Shown: positions 61,279 to 64,000 of the stretch, in pieces
How positions within the stretch are numbered: position 1 is the stretch's first letter
Layout: each line of letters starts with the position of its first letter
NCBI RefSeq assembly: GCF_015558675.1
Contig: NZ_JADMOL010000003.1
Coordinates: forward strand, 414,813 to 478,812
Length of the DNA: 64,000 bases
Reading direction: 5' to 3'
Source: Paenibacillus sp. 1001270B_150601_E10
GTDB lineage: Bacteria; Bacillota; Bacilli; Paenibacillales; Paenibacillaceae
Notes under the pieces: generated by a model
The model's database searches: none
Told to the model about the DNA's origin: nothing
Seen by the model: the letters and a program-made list of their open reading frames with translations, nothing else
Position numbers and translations under genes: made by a program

Positions 61279-64000
61279 ATGTCGAACTTCATTCGTATGA
61301 TGAAGCATACCGAACCTAAACCCACATTTAAAAAATGCATGATCATTCTCGTCTTTCTCATCGTTCTGCTGGGACTCAGGTGGATATGGTCTGAAATATA
61401 TCCTGCTACAAAGCAGCTTCAGTCTGTTGATGGTGTGCTGGATTTGCGCGGTATGGATTTGGAACAGTCGCCTCCGATCTACCTGAATGGCGAGTGGAGC
61501 TTCTATCCGCACGAATTTATCACCTATAAACAACTAATGGATAGCCATGATCAGGGAGATTCCATTCAAGTGCCTGGAGATTGGGGAAACAAGCTGAATC
61601 CAGCATCAGGCTCCTCTTACGGCTATGGCACATATCGGCTTCGGCTGCTGGTTGATCCGCTGCAGGAGCCGATTGCCTTTTGGATACGAGGTCTTCAAGC
61701 GTCTTCCATTGTCGAGATTAACGGTCAGGTTAACGCCATTATGGGGAGACCCGCTGCCAAAACAGACGATTATAGGCCACAAAGCAGTTCCTTTACCGCC
61801 TCCTATGGTGAAAAAGGCGCTACAGAAGTGGAACTGCTCATTCGCATGGCCAACTATGATGAGCCCTACAATGGCGGGATTGTAAGATCGATACGCTTTG
61901 GCTCTCAGGCTGCGATTGATTATGCACGCTGGTATTCCATTGGCTTTCAGCTGGTCACATTCATTATTTTGCTGCTGCACGGGCTATATGCGTTTATTCT
62001 TTACTTGTTCAACCGGAAGGAATGGACATTGCTGCTTACTGGTCTCTTGACACTGTCCGTAGGAATAGCCATTCTGTCAGGACACGACAATGTGCTCCTG
62101 CTGTGGCTGCCCGCCAATTATACATGGGGAATCAAAATCAGACTGATCTCCCTTCTATGGCAAAATCTATTCATCCTTCTCCTTTTCAGGGGACTGTTGT
62201 CAGAACCGATGCAAAGCAGATGGATACGACTGTATGCTGGAGCCCTAGTCTTGTTTACCAGTTTCCTTGTCGTCGCACCTGTTTCAATGGTCCACGGAGC
62301 AATCGACTACTCAATCTTTTTTGCCTTCTACTTCATTCCATGGGCGTGGCTCATTTATATTGTAGGGGCAATCATCTTTAAAGAATATGGTGACAAGGAT
62401 GTTATTTTTCTCCTATTAAGTGCAGCAGGCATCATTTCCAACTTGCTATGGAGCGGCATCGATTACTTGTATGAAGTGACGAATGTCTTCTATCCTATCG
62501 ATATTATTGCTGCTATTGTCGGCTTCTCCACTTACTGGTTCAAGAAATATATAAGGAATTCCAGGGAGAATGCGATGCTCAATATCCAGCTGCAACAAGC
62601 TAGCAAATTGAAGGATGAGTTTCTAGCGAATACGTCGCATGAACTTAGGACGCCGCTTCACGGCATTATGAATATTGCAGAGACGGTAGCAGCAAGAGAG
62701 AAAGGCAAGATGGAACCGAGCAGCCTGAAGGATATGGATCTGCTGATTACGATCAGCCGCCGCATGTCGCATATGCTTGGCGACCTGCTCGATGTCGCTA
62801 GACTCCAAGAGCACCGCATTGTGCTGGAGAGGGAGCCTATAAGCATTCAAGCAGCCGTATCCGGCGTGATGGATATGCTGAAGTATATGGCAGAGGATCG
62901 GCCAATCCTGATGAGGACGGACATTGACGAGTCCATGCCAGCCGTCCTCGCGGATGAGAAGAGATTGGTGCAAATTCTATACAATCTGATTCATAATGCA
63001 CTTAAATATACCGAAGCAGGAACGATAACGGTATCCGCAGAAGTGAGCAACGGACGTGCCTTCATCCATGTCGCCGACACAGGCGTCGGCATGAATAAGG
63101 AGACGCAGGAGCGTGTGTTCCTGCCCTATGAACAAGGCGACTATGGTATTCATGACGGGCAGGGCATCGGGCTTGGTTTAAGCATATGCAAGCAGCTCGT
63201 TGAACTGCATGAGGGAGTTTTAACCGTGCATTCTGAGCTTGGGAAGGGTTCTGTGTTTTCCTTTGACCTCCCGGTAGCAAGCACGATTCGCCCCTCAATA
63301 GAAGAAAAAAATGTATCCGTTTCTATAAATACGAAGGAGTCGGATGATGATCAGCTTCGCTTCCTGCTCTCATCGCCAGCATTGCAAGAACAAGGCCAAC
63401 AGGAATTGGTGCCGCCACTTCTAACCGAATCAAAATTGGATATCCTTGCAGTAGATGATGATCCTGTTAACCTGAAGGTGCTCGTTGGCATTCTTTCTTC
63501 GGAGCCTTACAATATCACAACCGTCTACTCGGCAAGAGAGGTGCTGGACCTGCTAGGTACGAAGCAGTGGGATCTGATCATCGCCGATGTGATGATGCCT
63601 CATATGTCAGGCTATCAGCTTACTCGCATGGTAAGGCAGCTATACTCCGTATCGGAGCTTCCAGTCCTGCTGCTAACGGCACGCAGCCAGCCTGCTGACA
63701 TCTATGCCGGATTCTTAGCGGGAGCAAACGACTATGTCACCAAGCCTGTCGATGCCCTAGAACTGAAATACCGCATTCGGGCATTAATCTCCTTGAAGCA
63801 ATCCGTGCATGAACGCTTACGGATGGAAGCCGCGTATCTCCAAGCGCAGATTCAGCCGCATTTTCTGTTCAACGCCTTGAACTCCATCATGGCGCTTGGC
63901 GAGATCGATACCGAGAAGATGCAGGATCTAGGGGATGCCTTTGCTTCTTACCTGCGGATCAGCTTTGACTTCCTCAATACGAGTGAACAGGTTGGGTTAT
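61279..64000 (+). CDS. 7TMR-DISM hybrid histidine kinase with receiver and second kinase domain (3' end outside window)
   Basis: At least 907 residues from ATG 61279 (AGAGGAA about 12 nt upstream; ATG 61249 is an alternative without a site). After an N-terminal helix comes an extracellular 7TMR-DISM extension (about 50-200: 'LNGEWSFYPHEF', 'GDWGNKLNP..GYGTYRLRLL'), then seven helices (about 215-420). HisKA with His454 (NTSHELRTPLHG) and HATPase follow (about 555-680: 'IHNALKYTEAGTITV', 'DTGVGMNK', 'GIGLGLSICKQL'). A receiver with Asp770 (IIADVMMPHMSG) precedes a LytS-type second kinase start with His861 (QIQPHFLFNAL). No stop before the window end. Stimulus unknown. Confidence 0.88.
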   Translation, partial: MSNFIRMMKHTEPKPTFKKCMIILVFLIVLLGLRWIWSEIYPATKQLQSVDGVLDLRGMDLEQSPPIYLNGEWSFYPHEFITYKQLMDSHDQGDSIQVPGDWGNKLNPASGSSYGYGTYRLRLLVDPLQEPIAFWIRGLQASSIVEINGQVNAIMGRPAAKTDDYRPQSSSFTASYGEKGATEVELLIRMANYDEPYNGGIVRSIRFGSQAAIDYARWYSIGFQLVTFIILLLHGLYAFILYLFNRKEWTLLLTGLLTLSVGIAILSGHDNVLLLWLPANYTWGIKIRLISLLWQNLFILLLFRGLLSEPMQSRWIRLYAGALVLFTSFLVVAPVSMVHGAIDYSIFFAFYFIPWAWLIYIVGAIIFKEYGDKDVIFLLLSAAGIISNLLWSGIDYLYEVTNVFYPIDIIAAIVGFSTYWFKKYIRNSRENAMLNIQLQQASKLKDEFLANTSHELRTPLHGIMNIAETVAAREKGKMEPSSLKDMDLLITISRRMSHMLGDLLDVARLQEHRIVLEREPISIQAAVSGVMDMLKYMAEDRPILMRTDIDESMPAVLADEKRLVQILYNLIHNALKYTEAGTITVSAEVSNGRAFIHVADTGVGMNKETQERVFLPYEQGDYGIHDGQGIGLGLSICKQLVELHEGVLTVHSELGKGSVFSFDLPVASTIRPSIEEKNVSVSINTKESDDDQLRFLLSSPALQEQGQQELVPPLLTESKLDILAVDDDPVNLKVLVGILSSEPYNITTVYSAREVLDLLGTKQWDLIIADVMMPHMSGYQLTRMVRQLYSVSELPVLLLTARSQPADIYAGFLAGANDYVTKPVDALELKYRIRALISLKQSVHERLRMEAAYLQAQIQPHFLFNALNSIMALGEIDTEKMQDLGDAFASYLRISFDFLNTSEQVGL

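Overview
The window looks like chromosomal DNA from a low/mid-GC Gram-positive bacterium, most likely a Paenibacillus-type Bacillales member. Genes have strong GGAGG-type ribosome sites and very frequent TTG/GTG starts. Regulatory signals are Bacillus-like: a perfect Fur box, an MhqR-type operator, a PyrR-type RNA site, a MerR promoter with a 19-bp spacer, and a PhoP-box-like array. The taxonomic call is inference from protein and signal resemblance; no database search was possible.

Layout: 0-0.9 kb, end of an ABC-2 exporter. 1-2.7 kb, cytoplasmic 5'-nucleotidase-like enzyme. 3.4-6.9 kb, phosphonate/phosphate importer phnDCEE. 7.7-10.2 kb, nitrilase plus two GNAT acetyltransferases. 10.4-11.9 kb, TipA/Mta-type MerR regulator and an FMN reductase. 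12.1-13.8 kb, a ParM-like actin ATPase with a ParR-like partner and repeats resembling a centromere. 14.5-19.6 kb, DUF4912, YitT, RlmN and an ActP-type acetate symporter. 19.7-23.6 kb, Fur-controlled heme uptake (IsdE-like lipoprotein, permease, ATPase) with a HugZ-like heme utilisation protein. 23.7-27.3 kb, CdaR regulator convergent with glycerate kinase and GntP permease. 27.5-28.5 kb, MhqO-type ring-cleaving dioxygenase. 28.8-37 kb, a ManNAc/sialic-acid-related cluster (RpiR regulator, ROK kinase, sugar ABC importer, NanE, secreted DUF4855 protein).

From about 39.3 to 46.7 kb lies a visibly AT-rich accessory island without a recognisable recombinase. It holds a decayed caspase-like gene, two tiny proline-rich genes after a DUF6338 membrane protein, an RNase H-fold protein lacking catalytic acids, a secreted matrixin protease with an NTR/TIMP-like neighbour, an ATP-dependent DNA ligase, and a plasmid-type MerR-like DNA-binding protein followed by 10-bp phased repeats. 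The island interrupts the chromosome between an aldolase gene that has lost its 3' third and a lactone oxidase that has lost its first codons.

47.7-50.3 kb carries codBA under a PyrR-type attenuator. Divergent from it is the most unusual gene of the window: an XRE-like helix-turn-helix fused to an F1-ATPase beta-subunit-like body whose P-loop and catalytic glutamate are lost. 52-64 kb holds a zinc-ribbon protein, a chemoreceptor, a TetR/flavin monooxygenase pair, a Dph6-like PP-loop enzyme, a DODA dioxygenase/DoxX pair divergent from an XRE-cupin regulator, a Bcr/CflA-type drug exporter apparently controlled by a leader-peptide attenuator, and the start of a large hybrid histidine kinase that runs off the end.
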